The notes beneath the pieces are model-generated. The model was not told the origin of the DNA. It did no database searches and worked only from the letters and a program-made list of their open reading frames with translations. From Fallopia convolvulus (taxonomy: Eukaryota; Streptophyta; Magnoliopsida; Caryophyllales; Polygonaceae), in the NCBI GenBank assembly GCA_964016875.1, contig OZ024720.1, forward strand, positions 20,200,242 through 20,264,241: a stretch of 64,000 bases of DNA, written 5' to 3'. Positions 35,290-47,095 of this stretch are shown here, piece by piece (the first letter of the stretch is position 1; each line of letters opens with the position of its first letter). A program made the position numbers and the translations under genes.

Positions 35290-36640
35290 TTCTTGGGAAA
35301 AAATTAGAAGCAGAAATTCTACCTAGTGCTAGCAGGTTATGAACGATAAGTGGACGAAATCCAGTTGCGCAAAAACGGTTTGAGTTGTAAAATAGGTTAT
35401 AACCAAGTACACTCACAAAGCTAACGTTATTGACACTAAAGTTTTCAAAAATACTTACCTTTCCTATGCCCATGATTTTCCCTTTGTTCTTATTTCCGAA
35501 GATGTTGTTGCCACCTTTGTGTTCTTGAAGGGAGATGAATGACTTGAAGCTTCGCATCATAAGAGTTGAGCAAGAACAATCGCAGAACCAAGAACATCTT
35601 CTTCTCACTTCATTCTCTTTTGGAGAGTCAACAACCATGAGACATACTTATCCTTGTTGACTTGATTATTTCTCAGCATCGGAATTATCCCAAGTGGCCA
35701 ACATAGCACTTTTTCCACCTTTTGTCTTCTTTTTTAGACAATTTCTTGCAAAGTGTCCCTTTCCTTGCCAATGATAGCACACAACATCTATCATATCTTT
35801 TGAAGGTTCAAAACCTTTTGAAGGAACTTTGTTCGGATTCAAAAGTCTCTTCATAGCCCTTGTTAAGAATGCTACCTCATCATCAATATCCACTTAATCC
35901 TATTTTGTTTGTGCGAGATCAAAAGCCCTTTCAACTTTCCAGGCAATGGTTTTGACCTTGTCAGTTTCAAGACGATCATCCTAACGTTGTTTGATTTATC
36001 CATACATAGTCAACTTTCCAACAACATCCTCCAGAGTGAGAATATTAGTCTCGATGTTAGTTAGCAAGGACTTCATTTCATTTTGATCATGATCCCTTGA
36101 ATTAGTTTGATAACTTGCTTCCATTGAGGAAGTTTTTCTTCGAGAAACTCGAGTTGGCTAACCACATCCTGAAATCTTAAGTGATATTCACGTTTCTGGA
36201 CCCAAGGTTTCATTCTTTCCCTGACTCATTCCTTCATATTCACGTTCCAGACTAATGTCGCGATTTTTCTTCACATCATCGTTTCCTTGATAAAGTTGTT
36301 TGAGAGCATCAACTTTCTTTTGTTGTCTTTTATTGAATGACTTTCTTCAAGTCTCCAAGAGATAAAGCATGATGGAGAACCTTCTTTGCACGTCAGCGCG
36401 TGCATTCTTTAACAACTTCTTGAAGTCGACATCATTGTAACCTCCTTCTTCACCTCCTTCCCATCAGTAATAAGAAAGGATTCTGGACCTATCTCGATCA
36501 CTTTCTAGAGTTGTCCATCGAGAGAGCATATGTGGGTTTCCATTTGCTCAACCCACCAATCATACTCACCAGCCTTGAGCACCGGTGGCTTCCAAAATGA
36601 GTCATCGATTATTGTGTTCATCGAAGTTATCTTTCATGTA
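35290..36640 (-). pseudogene. copia gag and protease start
   Basis: From 36640 downwards: WKPPVLKAGEYDWWVEQMET, the N-terminal Gag signature of copia elements, then stops and frameshifts. At about 35770 lies a knuckle, CYHWQGKGHFARNCLKKK, in which the second Cys of CX2C is Trp. Then comes a protease-like part with FISLQEHKGGNNIFGNKNKG and a VNNVSFVSVLGYNL segment. The expected catalytic DSG segment upstream of it is garbled. The protein is not functional. Confidence 0.8.
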
Positions 36641-36670
36641 AAGAGAGTACTAAGACAAATCTAGAGCTAA

Positions 36671-36685
36671 GGCTCTGATACCAAT
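36671..36685 (-). other. copia primer-binding site (tRNA-Met)
   Basis: Minus-strand ATTGGTATCAGAGCC directly inside the LTR end. It contains the usual TGGTATCAGAGC except that the first T is part of ATT. Confidence 0.9.
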
Positions 36686-37213
36686 TGTAAGATCGTTAGT
36701 ACGTCTAAGTCGTCGACTTAAGCTAAGTCATTGGCCTTAGTGTATACTCAGCGGAAATTGTACAAATAGAAAAGACTTACTTGAAATGATTCTTTTTACA
36801 TTGGAAACACTTGATCAATGAACATTGTTAATCAAGTAAAAAACTACTCCCTTCTAAGTTCTCGCTTGGAAGGATTAAAATTCGTAGCTTACTTTAATGA
36901 TATCTTGAATATGTTTACAAGAACAACCCGGAACTAACCCTATTCTCTCAGTATGCTAGCACTCATCTGAACTGTGTAAAACTCTACTCTCAATCAAATC
37001 TATGAGCCTACGCTTTCTTCTTCTTCTTCTTCTTTCGAGCTCTCGAACAACTAGTTTTTCTTTTCACAAATGTAGAGCATAGAGTTTGTGCTATTCTAAC
37101 CTAATCTCTAGGCTTAATCAGACAAAACTAGGATAACTAAAGTTCTTACAATTCTATTATAGAAAGGTAATATAAATCTATTCTTACAAAAACATCCTAA
37201 TCATGTAAAGAAA

Positions 37214-38842
37214 TTAGGGCTGAGACTTTGAACCCGAAGAACCGAAAAACCGAACCGAACCGAGCGGTTCGGGTCCGTTCGGTTCGGTTATTGGAAATTA
37301 ATAGGTAAGAAAAAAACGGTTCGGTTCCCTTTTAAAATTCGGGTTCGGTTCTCGGTTAATTAAAAAGAATTTAAAACTCGAAATTTTTGTAATACCCGTA
37401 TTTTCAACCCAAAATATAAAAATCCCATATTCCCTCGAGCCCTAGCCGTACGTAATAGTGCAACAGTGCGACTCCTCTCTCCTCTCGCGTCCCTAGATGC
37501 CAGCCTGTGAGTTGTCGTCGGTTCGCCGGAGTTCTCGTGCCTCCTTGTCCTCGCCGCCAGCCCGCCACTTCTCGCTGCCAGCGCCTCATCGTCCTCCTCG
37601 TCCTCGCAACTCCTCGCCTTCTCTAGTAGGAAATCGCGGGTTGCGTCCTCTCCGGTCACGTCTTCTCGTCCTCAACTGAGCGGTTCCGCCTCCTCGTCCT
37701 CGCAGCCTCGCAAGTCGCAACTCGTCCTCAACTCCTCGTCCTCGAGTGGTATGTAGGCCAGAAACCGGATCCGATCAGAAATCGGTCGATCCGCCGATGG
37801 ATTTGTTCATTTAATCCCCTCTCTTCAATCTGGAACCAATAGCAATTTGCGATTCTCATTCAATTAGAACCCCTGGGTTTTCGATCTAAGTAGTAGCTAA
37901 TTACAGAATGATTCGGGATAGTCTTGGCAGGTCAAGCAAACCCCGAATTACCCTGGTTGATAACTTGATTTGACAAACCAGCTTGGGAAAAGGGGATTTG
38001 CGTTGATTTCTCGCAGTCCGGCTTCTAAATTTTCCATTTAGGAGAATGATTCTCATTTCCCTTGTTGAAGGGGGGGGGGGGCAAGACTTACCGCTTGTAT
38101 TCTCTTGGCAATGCTAAATCTGCTGTAGACTCCAAGTTTAAAGCTATGAATCAGTTTGTATCTGTAGAAGCCAATTTGGGTCAATTAGGTAGCATCAATT
38201 TTTCTGAGTCTTCATCCCAGAGCTGCTCTAAAGACCATGTTGAAATTGGTGGGAATAGCCAAGATGGTTTTGTATGCTGATCATGAGCCTCTTATGCCTG
38301 AAGCAAACCAAGTTCATTTAGAACTGCTGCCATCTCTGGTTTTGTTTGTGCTCAGAAGATGGATGAGGAGGGGGCCATTAAAGAACCAACTCAAGAAAGA
38401 GAGTGTGTGTATTTGGGTTTGTGTTTGTCCAAAAACAAAAACAAGAGGAGGAGAATAACGTTTTAGTTGAGAAAATAAAGGGAAAAGGTGAGAGAATTGG
38501 AAATTTGGAAGTGTTTTGGTTTCATCTTCTTTTGGGTCTGCTTGTCAAACTGATGCCATGGGCAATAAAAGAGTATAAACACACGCCCCTAATTGCCTTA
38601 ATATGTATAAATTCAAAGTCTGGTATGAGTATCAACAAAGAAATTGATTTAGTTTTGTCATAACACTATGAGTGTGACTAAGTTCGGTTAACCGAATTAA
38701 CTGAAGTTAGGAACCGAATAAACTTCGGGTACGGTTATTAAGGTTCCTCATTAAAATTCGCAGGAACCGAACCGAATTAAAAAAATTTTTACCCTGCGGG
38801 TAGGCCGAAAAAAAACTCAAGAACCGAAGTATCCCAGCCCTA
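37214..38842. mobile_element. hAT element with gene-like interior
   Basis: The ends TAGGGCTG and CAGCCCTA are flanked by the perfect 8-bp duplication AAAGAAAT (37206-37213 and 38843-38850). Subterminal regions are rich in GGTTCGGTTCGG and related words. The interior, about 37430-38660, has a different texture: a C/T-rich GC-richer part (37440-37750), a G12 run at about 38070, and an open frame at 38062-38280 with GGKTYRLYSLGNAKSAVDSK and then KAMNQFVSVEANLGQL. No transposase is present. It looks like captured or transduplicated gene sequence. I do not recognise the source gene. Confidence 0.9.
38062..38280 (+). pseudogene. gene-like fragment inside the hAT element
   Basis: An open frame of 72 codons that ends with SKDHVEIGGNSQDGFVC. 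In a shifted frame downstream, CAQKMDEEGAIKEPTQ and a KNKNKRRRITF segment also look protein-like, which suggests a frameshifted or multi-exon source. Composition and codon texture differ from the surrounding AT-rich DNA. No family is recognised. Confidence 0.35.
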
Positions 38843-38984
38843 AAAGAAATCATAACAGATAGAGAGCCTTATCACAACTGATAAGATTCTCTCCTTAACA
38901 AGAATATCTTGATCCAATCGGCAATATCTCATGCATCTTGAAGATTTTCTTAGATTGTCTTCATTTCAAGTCGGGGACATGACA

Positions 38985-40261
38985 TATGTTGGCGATTTAT
39001 ATATTTCGCAGTCTTAAAGTTGGCCACTTCACTTCCATTTGAAACCATGAAAAATCAAAACTTTACTTTTCTAACGATCGTGCTAAAATAGAATGTAAAG
39101 TGAACAAAAGACACAACGATAATAACGAAAACAACACGATTTTTGAAATGAAAAAAATACTCATCTTTCTAAAACAAGAAAAAACAAGCGATCTTTTTAT
39201 CAAGTAGCAACAAGAAGTAAAAAACGAAGCGATTTTAAAATGCGCGATCTTTTTATCAAAACTTTACTTTTCTAACGATCCTGCTAAGACAAAACGAAGT
39301 AAAAAACAAGCGATTTTTGAAATGAAAAGATAAGGCATGTTAGAATAGACTCTTAAGATCACGGTCTGTTTGGATCGCCATCTCCCTCGTGCAGACTTTT
39401 GCATTATAATGCGCGATTCAAATAGGCCCCAAGCAGCACATGCATTTTAATAACCTACGATGCCATCTCCCTTGTGCAGTAGTCGTGCACATATAAAACG
39501 AAGACTAGCCATATCCCCTCAAGTACCCCGTGAGCATCCCTTATAAATACTCGAAAGAAGTCATTGTTATGATGGTCGAAACTCTGGACGAAAAGAAACT
39601 ATTTTCGGCAAGAGAAAAGACTTTGTGATCTACATTTTTAAAATAATCTACCTCTTTTATAAATGATCTCTTAAAATCCTGAAGACATATTATACAAAAA
39701 AGTCTCTTTCATAAAATCTCAAATCAGTCAATTTATTTAAGAAATATGTCCATATTACACGTGAAATTTCAAAAATCATTGACATATATATAATGGATCA
39801 ACTATTATTATACGAAGTTTATATTAAATTAAGTACGTATGAATCTGTGAAAATAATTATATTTCTCAAGACAAAAAGATTGTATCTTTAATGTTTGTCC
39901 ATGAGTGTGTATATATTAGTTATATACTTATGTGTTGTATTAGTCTTATTAGATGTCAATAATGGACAAACAAGTATAATGTAATTGTCAATGATGTAAT
40001 TTAGATGCCAATAATGTTTATTCAAATCAAAATTAAGCATGATTGTTATTGAGAATACTATTAAAAAGATAGATCCATATAGTGAAGAAGATGCATTTTC
40101 ACTCGTTAAATCCTTTTTTATTTTCGAATTTTTTAACCTATACCCTTAAAATCAACCTAGTAAGAAAAATTGTTGCTTAAGTACTGATATTTTTGCTTGC
40201 CTCAAAGTCAACTATTTTTAACACAAACGTAACCGAAAATATAGATACATGATATAAAATC
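38985..40261. other. unassigned AT-rich sequence with a local duplication
   Basis: ATCAAAACTTTACTTTTCTA and the following bases occur at about 39053 and again at about 39257, with GATCTTTTTATCAA also repeated, so an imperfect duplication of about 200 bp is present. GCCATCTCCCTCGTGCAG is repeated as GCCATCTCCCTTGTGCAG (about 39379 and 39461). No gene seen. Confidence 0.5.
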
Positions 40262-40694
40262 TAGACCTGTCAATCGGGTCGGGTCGAGCGGATTCGAGTT
40301 CGGTCATTTTGGGTTCAATTTAAATGGATTTCGGTTTCGTTTCGAGTCACGGATCAGGTTGTTGCATGTTTTCGGTCGGGTCGGATAGACTAGCGGGTCT
40401 AAAATATCATTTTTTATGATTATTAAAATCAATTTTTCATTAAATGATAATATTTAATTATAATATATTATTTTTATGTATTTTAATAATAAAAAATTAT
40501 GATTTTCAAAATAAATTTTATAAATATACAAAATCGATCAACCCAACAAGTTTCACGTTTCAACCCAACGGAGGCTCTATTAGGTTCAGGTTATTTCGGA
40601 TTTTGGGTTCAAATTTTCGAGTCTTGACATTAAAATTATCGAATGGTTCGGATCGGGTTTACGGGTTAGATCAACTTTAATTTTGATAGCTGTA
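40262..40694. mobile_element. hAT-type MITE with GGGTCGGGT ends
   Basis: Same layout as 17562-18015: TAGACCTGTCAATCGGGTC at the left, TACAGCTATCAAAATTAAAG reversed at the right, GGGTCGGGT-type subterminal repeats and an AT-rich centre. Flanks ATAAAATC and ATATAATG agree at six of eight positions. Confidence 0.65.
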
Positions 40695-40702
40695 ATATAA
40701 TG

Positions 40703-42075
40703 TGATAAATTTGAACCTTTGAAAGGTGATGGAGAATATCTTGCAAGCCGACTCGAAAGCTGGGTAAATTTTTATGAGAAATTAAATAACTTTGTAGTAC
40801 CCTAAAATTAGCATGAAGAAGATGGTGGATTGAACTCCACGACGTACTTTTCTCTACAATAGGCATCACATGTGATTCTAACATGGTAGACCCTCCTTCA
40901 TACTTCCTAAGAAGGATAGGGATTTTTACTTCTTACCGTGTTATATATGTATATTGATCGATCATTGATACCGAATTAACCCAACCACATTCAACATAGA
41001 TGAAGAACAAGAAGATCCAATAATGGATGTATGAGACGGATCACGTGGAGATTTCTTTTATGATTAGTAATTTGATAGTGATTAGACCAGTCTTGTATAT
41101 GCTGAGGCGATCAATCATTCATATTGATTGATATTACCAAAACATAAACAAATAAATAAATAGATATTAACTAATGAATTCACTAACTACGTAAACATAG
41201 TGATCTTAAGATTCACTTACATTTTAAGTTTTTCTATAATGTGTCTTAAGGAGATATTATAAGAATATTTATTTTAAAAATTAAACTCTATTAAAAAAAT
41301 AACAGACCTCATAAATAAAACTTCAAAAAAATTTACCTAACCAATTTTTTTTTAATTAGAGATCTTTATAACGTTCCCTCAAAGACCTTAACATTAAAAT
41401 AATAAGTGGCTTTTTAATGTTTTAATTTATGCCAATGTTAATTTAATAATAAAATGCAATGTTTGGTTGTTTATAAACGAATTTAAATAACAGGGGTTCT
41501 TGAAGTCATCTAATTTTGCATTATTTTACACGAGTATTTAGCGTTTATTTTCTTTCTTTTCTAGCTTAGATTTTATATTTTGTGTTGATTTTATATTATT
41601 AGTAGTATAAAGGTCTATACATGTTTTATGTGTATTTTCGTGGTCTTTAGCGGTGTTTAGGAGTCAAAGGGAGAAGCAGGATAAATCATGGCGGACCTCA
41701 AAGACTGACTAAGAAGCTGTGGAAAAGAGAATTTTTCTAGAGGTGTTTGAGACGTGGAAATCTGTTACGAGTTGTGACAAGAGGTAAGAAAAAAAGGAGG
41801 AGCCATCATAAGAATCACGATCGTGACATCATTAAACATGATCATGACGAGCCACCATGGGCAAGAATTGGGCTGAAATTGGCCAAGTGCTAAAAAAAGA
41901 GCATCATAGCAGTGATACTAGTTGTCAAGGGTCGTGATGGAGGCTTGGGGCTGCACCACAATCGTGACACTAGTCTTCACGATTATGACAATCCTGTAAT
42001 ATGCGCGTCGACTTTTGGGTTTTTGTTTTGAGCTTAGATTTTTTTATTATTTTTGGATATGTATTATAAGTCAGG
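40703..42075. other. unassigned sequence, possibly LTR-derived
   Basis: No gene recognised. From about 41580 the texture (long plain T/G-rich leader with an ATCGTGACA-type internal repetition around 41810-41990) resembles LTRs of the Athila/Tat kind, and it may continue at 43640-44050 after the foldback element. I found no termini. Confidence 0.35.
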
Positions 42076-43639
42076 TTTACATGCGAATGGGCGCTCATGT
42101 GCGAAATAAGAAAGAACAAGAGCCATTAGATCAAGAAAAATCAAAGGCGCTGATCATTTCACTTAAAAAGGGGAAAAAACGACACGGGCGAATTATTCGC
42201 GTTTTTTTGAAAAAAAAAACGAAAATAAGACACGCGCCCAGATTGTTCATCAGTATTGTGGATTTGTTCATCAATAATGTGGATTTGTTCATCAAAACTG
42301 TGATTTTGTGCATAAATAAACTATTGCCTGTGCATAAAAAATCTATTATTTATACATAAAAAATGAACAAATGTGTATCAAAATTACATGCAATATGTTC
42401 ATCAACATTGTGATTTTTGTTCATAAAAAAAACGAAAATATTTATTCATTGGTTTTGGCATGTTTGTTCATCGGTTTGTGCGTATTTGTTCATTAGTAAC
42501 ATCAATTTGTTCACTGGTTTATGTATGTTTGTTCATTGCCTTATTCATATGATTGTTCATTACTAGATGCATATTTGTTCACTAGTAACCTCAATTTGTT
42601 CATTGCTATATGCATATTTGTTCGTTGATAACATCAATTTGTTCATAGCTAAATAAGGCACAAGCACTCCTTTTCGATTTATTGCTATCTCGTTCTCTTA
42701 GCATACACCATATTATTGCAAAGTCAAATTCTTTATCTATTATCTTTTACATTCAAGTTTCTACATCAAACTTATCTTAATTTGGTACTATATTGAGCAC
42801 TTCATTCATATTGACAAGTTAGCCTTAAAACACTTCATTCGTATTATACTTTGAATTCAAGATACCCTTTAAATTCACAAAATAAATGCAAAAATGCACA
42901 AATAGATAGTCCTAAATGTACAAGTTGATGGTATTAACAGTCCTAAATGTACAAGTTGATAGCCTTGACACATAAAATATAAGTTTATTCATTTCACAAT
43001 TAAATAAAGTTATAATAATAAACAAATAAGGTTATATCAATAAATAAGGGTATATCCATGAACAAATAGGGTATATCAATGAACAAATAATGGTATACTA
43101 ATGTACAAAAAAGAAGTATACTAATGAACAAATAATGGTATATCATTGGTATATCAATGAACAAATAGGGGTATATCAATGAACAAATATGAGTATATCA
43201 ATGAACAAATATGGGTGTATCAAAACTAATTATATGTGCATAAAAAACTACATAATATTGTATTCCTACACATAAATAAGGTTAAAAAAAATTAAAAATT
43301 AAAAAAGTTCGAAATCGTTGAACAATGTTATCAAAAACTCAATGCACATTTAGTTAGTATTGGTGAACAATTGGTGAATATTGATGAACAAATCGCTATT
43401 TTTGATGAACAAACTGGGCGCGTCTCATAAAAACGTATTTTTCTAAAAATTCGTGAATAATTCGGGAAAAATTCGTCTGTGTCGTAATTTATTGAAAAAT
43501 ACGCGAATAATACGGGAAAAATTCGCCCGTGCCGTATTTTAATTTTTTTTAAAGAATGTTTAATCAGAGACGTTGATTTTTTGAATGAACGATCGATATT
43601 TATTCTCATTTCTCATACAAGCGACCATTCGCACGTGAC
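42076..43639. mobile_element. foldback-like element of TTTGTTCAT units
   Basis: The ends are inverted: TACATGCGAATGGGCGC at the left and the complement of GTCACGTGCGAATGGTCGC at the right. Both arms continue with matching lead segments (CGGGCGAATT, GACACGCGCCCAG) and then many units built on TTTGTTCAT, which read forward in the left arm (42245-42650) and in reverse in the right arm (43020-43420). The middle is AT-rich. No ORF encodes a transposase. The single-arm copy at 15289-16010 belongs to the same family. I could not identify a target duplication. Confidence 0.75.
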
Positions 43640-44059
43640 TCTTTTTCATGTTTTATATATACCTTAGTTTAAAGTACTTTCTTTTAAGATTCATTGGAGA
43701 CCAAGTTGTCTTGGGGTTGAGATTATTATTAGATTTTAGATCTCACAAACTACTCTAGAAATGTGAGAGAGATTCCAGTTCTTGTTCTTCAATTTTTATT
43801 ATTCGTCAATCAAGTATTGGTACATTTTTGCTTTCATTGATTCTCTTATTGTTTTCTCTGTGTTATTTTATTGATTTAGTGATGAATTTATTCATATCTA
43901 GCTGATTCTCTAATTCTAAGGTTGGGATGATCTTAACAATGTGTAATGTATAAATTAAAATTGGATCTTTTACTTGAATTAAGTTAGAAAATAGTAATGA
44001 TTTAATTATAGGGGCTTGATCTAATTAATAATTAATTTAATAATAATATATGTAATTGA
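43640..44059. other. unassigned AT-rich sequence
   Basis: No gene recognised; possibly LTR-derived (see 40703-42075). Confidence 0.35.
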
Positions 44060-44443
44060 GTATATTTATTTTTTCATATAAGAGAGAGAGAGAGAGAGAG
44101 AGAAACAACTAAAACGTTAAAAAGATTAAGCATATATATTTTATTGGCTTATAAGGTAAAAATTCAACCATTAGGTAAATTTGTTTTAGTTAAGATATTA
44201 TCTCCTACCTGTATTAAGATATTATTTAAATTTGGAAAATAAATAAATTTTAATTAAGTTGAAAAAATTTGTCACGTGGAATATGAAGTTGAACGAATAA
44301 TTAATATAAAATTTTTATGGAGCAAGGATTAAATGACATGTGGAAAAATCATATGTAGACTAATAATAGAACGATATGTGAAAAAAGCTGACGTGGCGCA
44401 ATGTGGAGGCTCCAAAACTTATTACTTATATATATAGAGTAGA
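44060..44443 (-). mobile_element. Helitron 5'-end fragment
   Basis: On the minus strand from 44443, TCTACTCTATATATATAAGT and about 380 further bases follow the 5' end of the Helitron at 33006 in order (ATTGCGCCAC, CATATTCCACGTGA, TAGGAGATAATATCTTAACT). It ends at a GA microsatellite at 44083-44104. The 3' hairpin end was not found. Confidence 0.7.
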
Positions 44444-45579
44444 TTTATTATTTCAAATAGTACAAAATTTAATTAATTAAAATATAGTAGGACCTAAACT
44501 ATTAATAAAAGTAATTTTTAAAAAACTAAAAATAGACACATAAATAAATTAAATTATAGTTTCATTTGTAACCAAAAAGCCTCTTCTATAGATAGATAAA
44601 TAAACTTACATCACACATCATCTTCTTTTTCGTTATTATCATCCTCACTCGACCAAGGTCCCTTTAAATCAATTATAACAAAACGTTAATTAAGTTTCTT
44701 TTTTTCTCATAAAAATTAAACTTCCTTTTGGAAAATGCATGCTCTCGTTTTATTAGAAAATATTACAAATCTCAAATAGAAATAACAAAACGAGGAAGCA
44801 CTTGGCCCCGACCAACAAATTAAATTTATTAAATAGGCGGAGGATCAACTAAAATATTGATCTAATGTGTAACCGTGGTCTATCGAGTTAGGAATTACAT
44901 GTTTCATAATCATAATCCAAAAGCAAAATCTGCAAGCCGGCTTACTAGTATATTGAATATTGATGCCAGTTTAGCAAACGAGAACGTGAAAAGATGTGGG
45001 TTCAGACAAGAAACATGCACCGAAAACCGGTTTGTCTTTGCCGGAGACGTTCCTGTCGATCAATAAATCCAAAATTATAGCTATTGACAGTTTAATTGAA
45101 AGAAAACAAACTCTTATCATGAAACGTAAAACACATATATTTTTTTTTAATTTGTAGTGTACTAGAAAAAGAGGCGGACTTTTTTGCCAACAAAGTGTTG
45201 GAGTTGTTTTGTTTGACAATTGTGGGGGATCCATATGAGGCGCTACTCCAAATGATGAAATCAACCGTAAATCCAATCTCATTTACATATCTCTAAAACA
45301 CTTGGTTCACTCCTTGCCGCAATCGGATTGCGAGGGTATTCACCGAACCACCGCTTCAACCTTTTTACAACCACAAATAGGTAAAATAAGTTACTTTTGC
45401 CTCTCATTTCCAATTTAAAAAATTGAGTTTTGATTTCCAAATATTTGTAGGGTCGAGTCACAACACGCCACATTGAAAGATTACTAGCTTGAAAGCATCT
45501 GTTGGAGGCTTTAGTACTATAATGTGGAAGATACACAACGCGATAAGAATCCAGATTATCAACACATATACACACGCAG
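44444..45579. other. unassigned sequence
   Basis: No gene recognised. At about 45098-45130 the words AAACAAACTCTTATC and GAAACG recall the end of the Mutator-type MITE at 33809, so a decayed relative may lie here. Confidence 0.4.
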
Positions 45580-46700
45580 ATGGAGAGTGATCGTACCACT
45601 ATTCCACTAGACATCCATCACATGGCCAAACCGCTCCGAACGGTATTCTCTCTCCTCCCAACGAAGGTAACCAACAGTTGTATAGATCATTTGTTCGAGC
45701 ATTTCATGGCCCCTATGAAGCCAAATAGTCGATATCGTCCGATATGCGACGATCAGTGGTGGACAACTGCTTGTGGGCTCTCGTGCCCTCACCAAGTCCA
45801 ACAATGCATCAACCAATGTAAGCCTATTGAGTTTTCAATGATCCATCCTTTTTGGAAGCAATTGGTATCGGAAGGCCTTCCGACGACCGAGCCTGAGGAT
45901 GATTGCATAGAAGATGATGATGCTGAATGGGCAAAGATGATATCGATAGCAGACTATCATGAAGGTAGGATGGCCAAACACGTGCAACGTCAAGTGATCT
46001 ATAAGTATGTTGAGGCCCATGATACCAACAGAATGGAGGAACCCGATTGTAGGAACAAGAGGGGGAGACCTACGGCAAAAATCGAAGGTATATCCAAGAG
46101 GGTTGACTAGGTTGGAGCATCTACAACAACCTCATCGCAAAAGAGTTCGGAAAGGCACTCGTTCTATGTCAGGACAAGCATTTACCTCGATATTAGAAGT
46201 TGACGAGCCAAAGGAAGATGATGAGCCAGAAGAAGATGACGAGCCAGAGGAAGATGATTATTCAGAGGAAGATGACACCTCGGTTGTGCCTCCCACGTCG
46301 AGAACAAGGTTTATTCCACCCACGACCCCTACTCTCATTAGCCAATTTGGAGGATTAGATCTCATATATCATATACCCCCCTTTATGATGGCATACATCG
46401 CCGATGCGCATATTGTTCTAGGAGACGGTCATTGTGGGTATTGTTGTTTATTTATTACACTTATGATTTCTTGTTTTGTCTAAAAGTGTAGGTTATAATG
46501 CACGATGATTGTCTAATGCCCCTCCCTCCAAAAATGTGGAGAAGTGTCGTCATCTATCAGTGAGCGGCTATGTAGCCCGATATCGGGATTGAATATGTAC
46601 GTTCGAGCAGTATCGGATTGAAGGAGGGTTGCCTCGTTGCTTTGCTTAGGAGTTTGGGATATTTTAATCATTTTAAATCCCCTCTTTGAATGTTGTAATA
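45580..46700 (+). pseudogene. Mutator-transposase C-terminus with OTU-like start
   Basis: The first frame (45580-46110) has IHPFWKQLVSEG, a HEGRMAKHVQRQVIYKYVE segment and RNKRGRPTAKIEGISKRVD, the linker seen in plant Mutator-transposase proteins that end in an OTU-type cysteine protease domain. A frameshift near 46110 leads to a second frame with an acidic tandem repeat (DEPEED), a Pro-rich part, then FGGLDLIYHIPPFMMAYI and GDGHCGYCCL. The DGHC motif supplies the OTU catalytic Asp and Cys. The domain breaks off after about 15 more residues and its catalytic His is not seen. The transposase core (DDE) is absent upstream. A decayed fragment, not a working protease. Confidence 0.65.
46197..46278 (+). 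repeat. 18-bp coding tandem repeat
   Basis: Four units of GAYGAGCCARARGAAGAT or close variants, encoding DEPEED-type acidic repeats in the OTU-linked pseudogene. Confidence 0.8.
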
Positions 46701-46880
46701 TTATCGTTTTAATGAATGATTTATTTTGTTTACTTTGTATGGTTTATTTTATTCACTAAAGTCTAAAGATATTAACAACAAAGAAAGTTTATGGGAAATT
46801 AAACTACAAGTACAATAAAGATTCAAAGATAATCGACCATTACACATGTTCAACTAAATTTTGTTTACTTTGTATGCTTA
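46701..46880. other. flank between OTU pseudogene and 5' LTR
   Basis: AT-rich. TTAAACTACAAGTACAATAAA here has a near match just right of the element at 56823-56845. Confidence 0.4.
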
Positions 46881-47087
46881 GGAGTATTATTTTATTATTC
46901 ACCGATCTTGAGCGGGAATTTATTTCCGTATCGGTTGAGTATCTTTTTAGAATCTTTATGGGTTATTAGAATATGTATTTTAGGGTTTAATATCTTTCTA
47001 GATTTTATTTCTATCTTTTAGAGATTGTTTCTATCTTTTTAGGAAAGTTTTTATCTTTTAGCCTTTTTAGTTTTTAGGATTTTCTAG

Positions 47088-47095
47088 TATAAATA
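47088..47095 (+). promoter_or_regulatory. LTR TATA box (copy 2, 5' LTR)
   Basis: TATAAATACCCTTCTATC, same context as 3110 and 55852. Confidence 0.6.

Larger units (their letters stand above)
35265..38984 (-). mobile_element. copia element, 5' part
   Basis: Minus-strand Ty1/copia remnant: LTR (36686-38984), primer-binding site, gag and the start of protease. The old LINE inserted at 35249-35264 and no pol beyond protease is seen on the far side. The LTR is interrupted by a hAT element. No second LTR is in the window. Confidence 0.85.
36686..38984 (-). repeat. copia 5' LTR, split by a hAT element
   Basis: On the minus strand it begins TGTCATGTCCCCGACTTG and ends ACGATCTTACA beside the primer-binding site. 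Removing the hAT element and its 8-bp duplication leaves about 660 bp. Confidence 0.85.
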
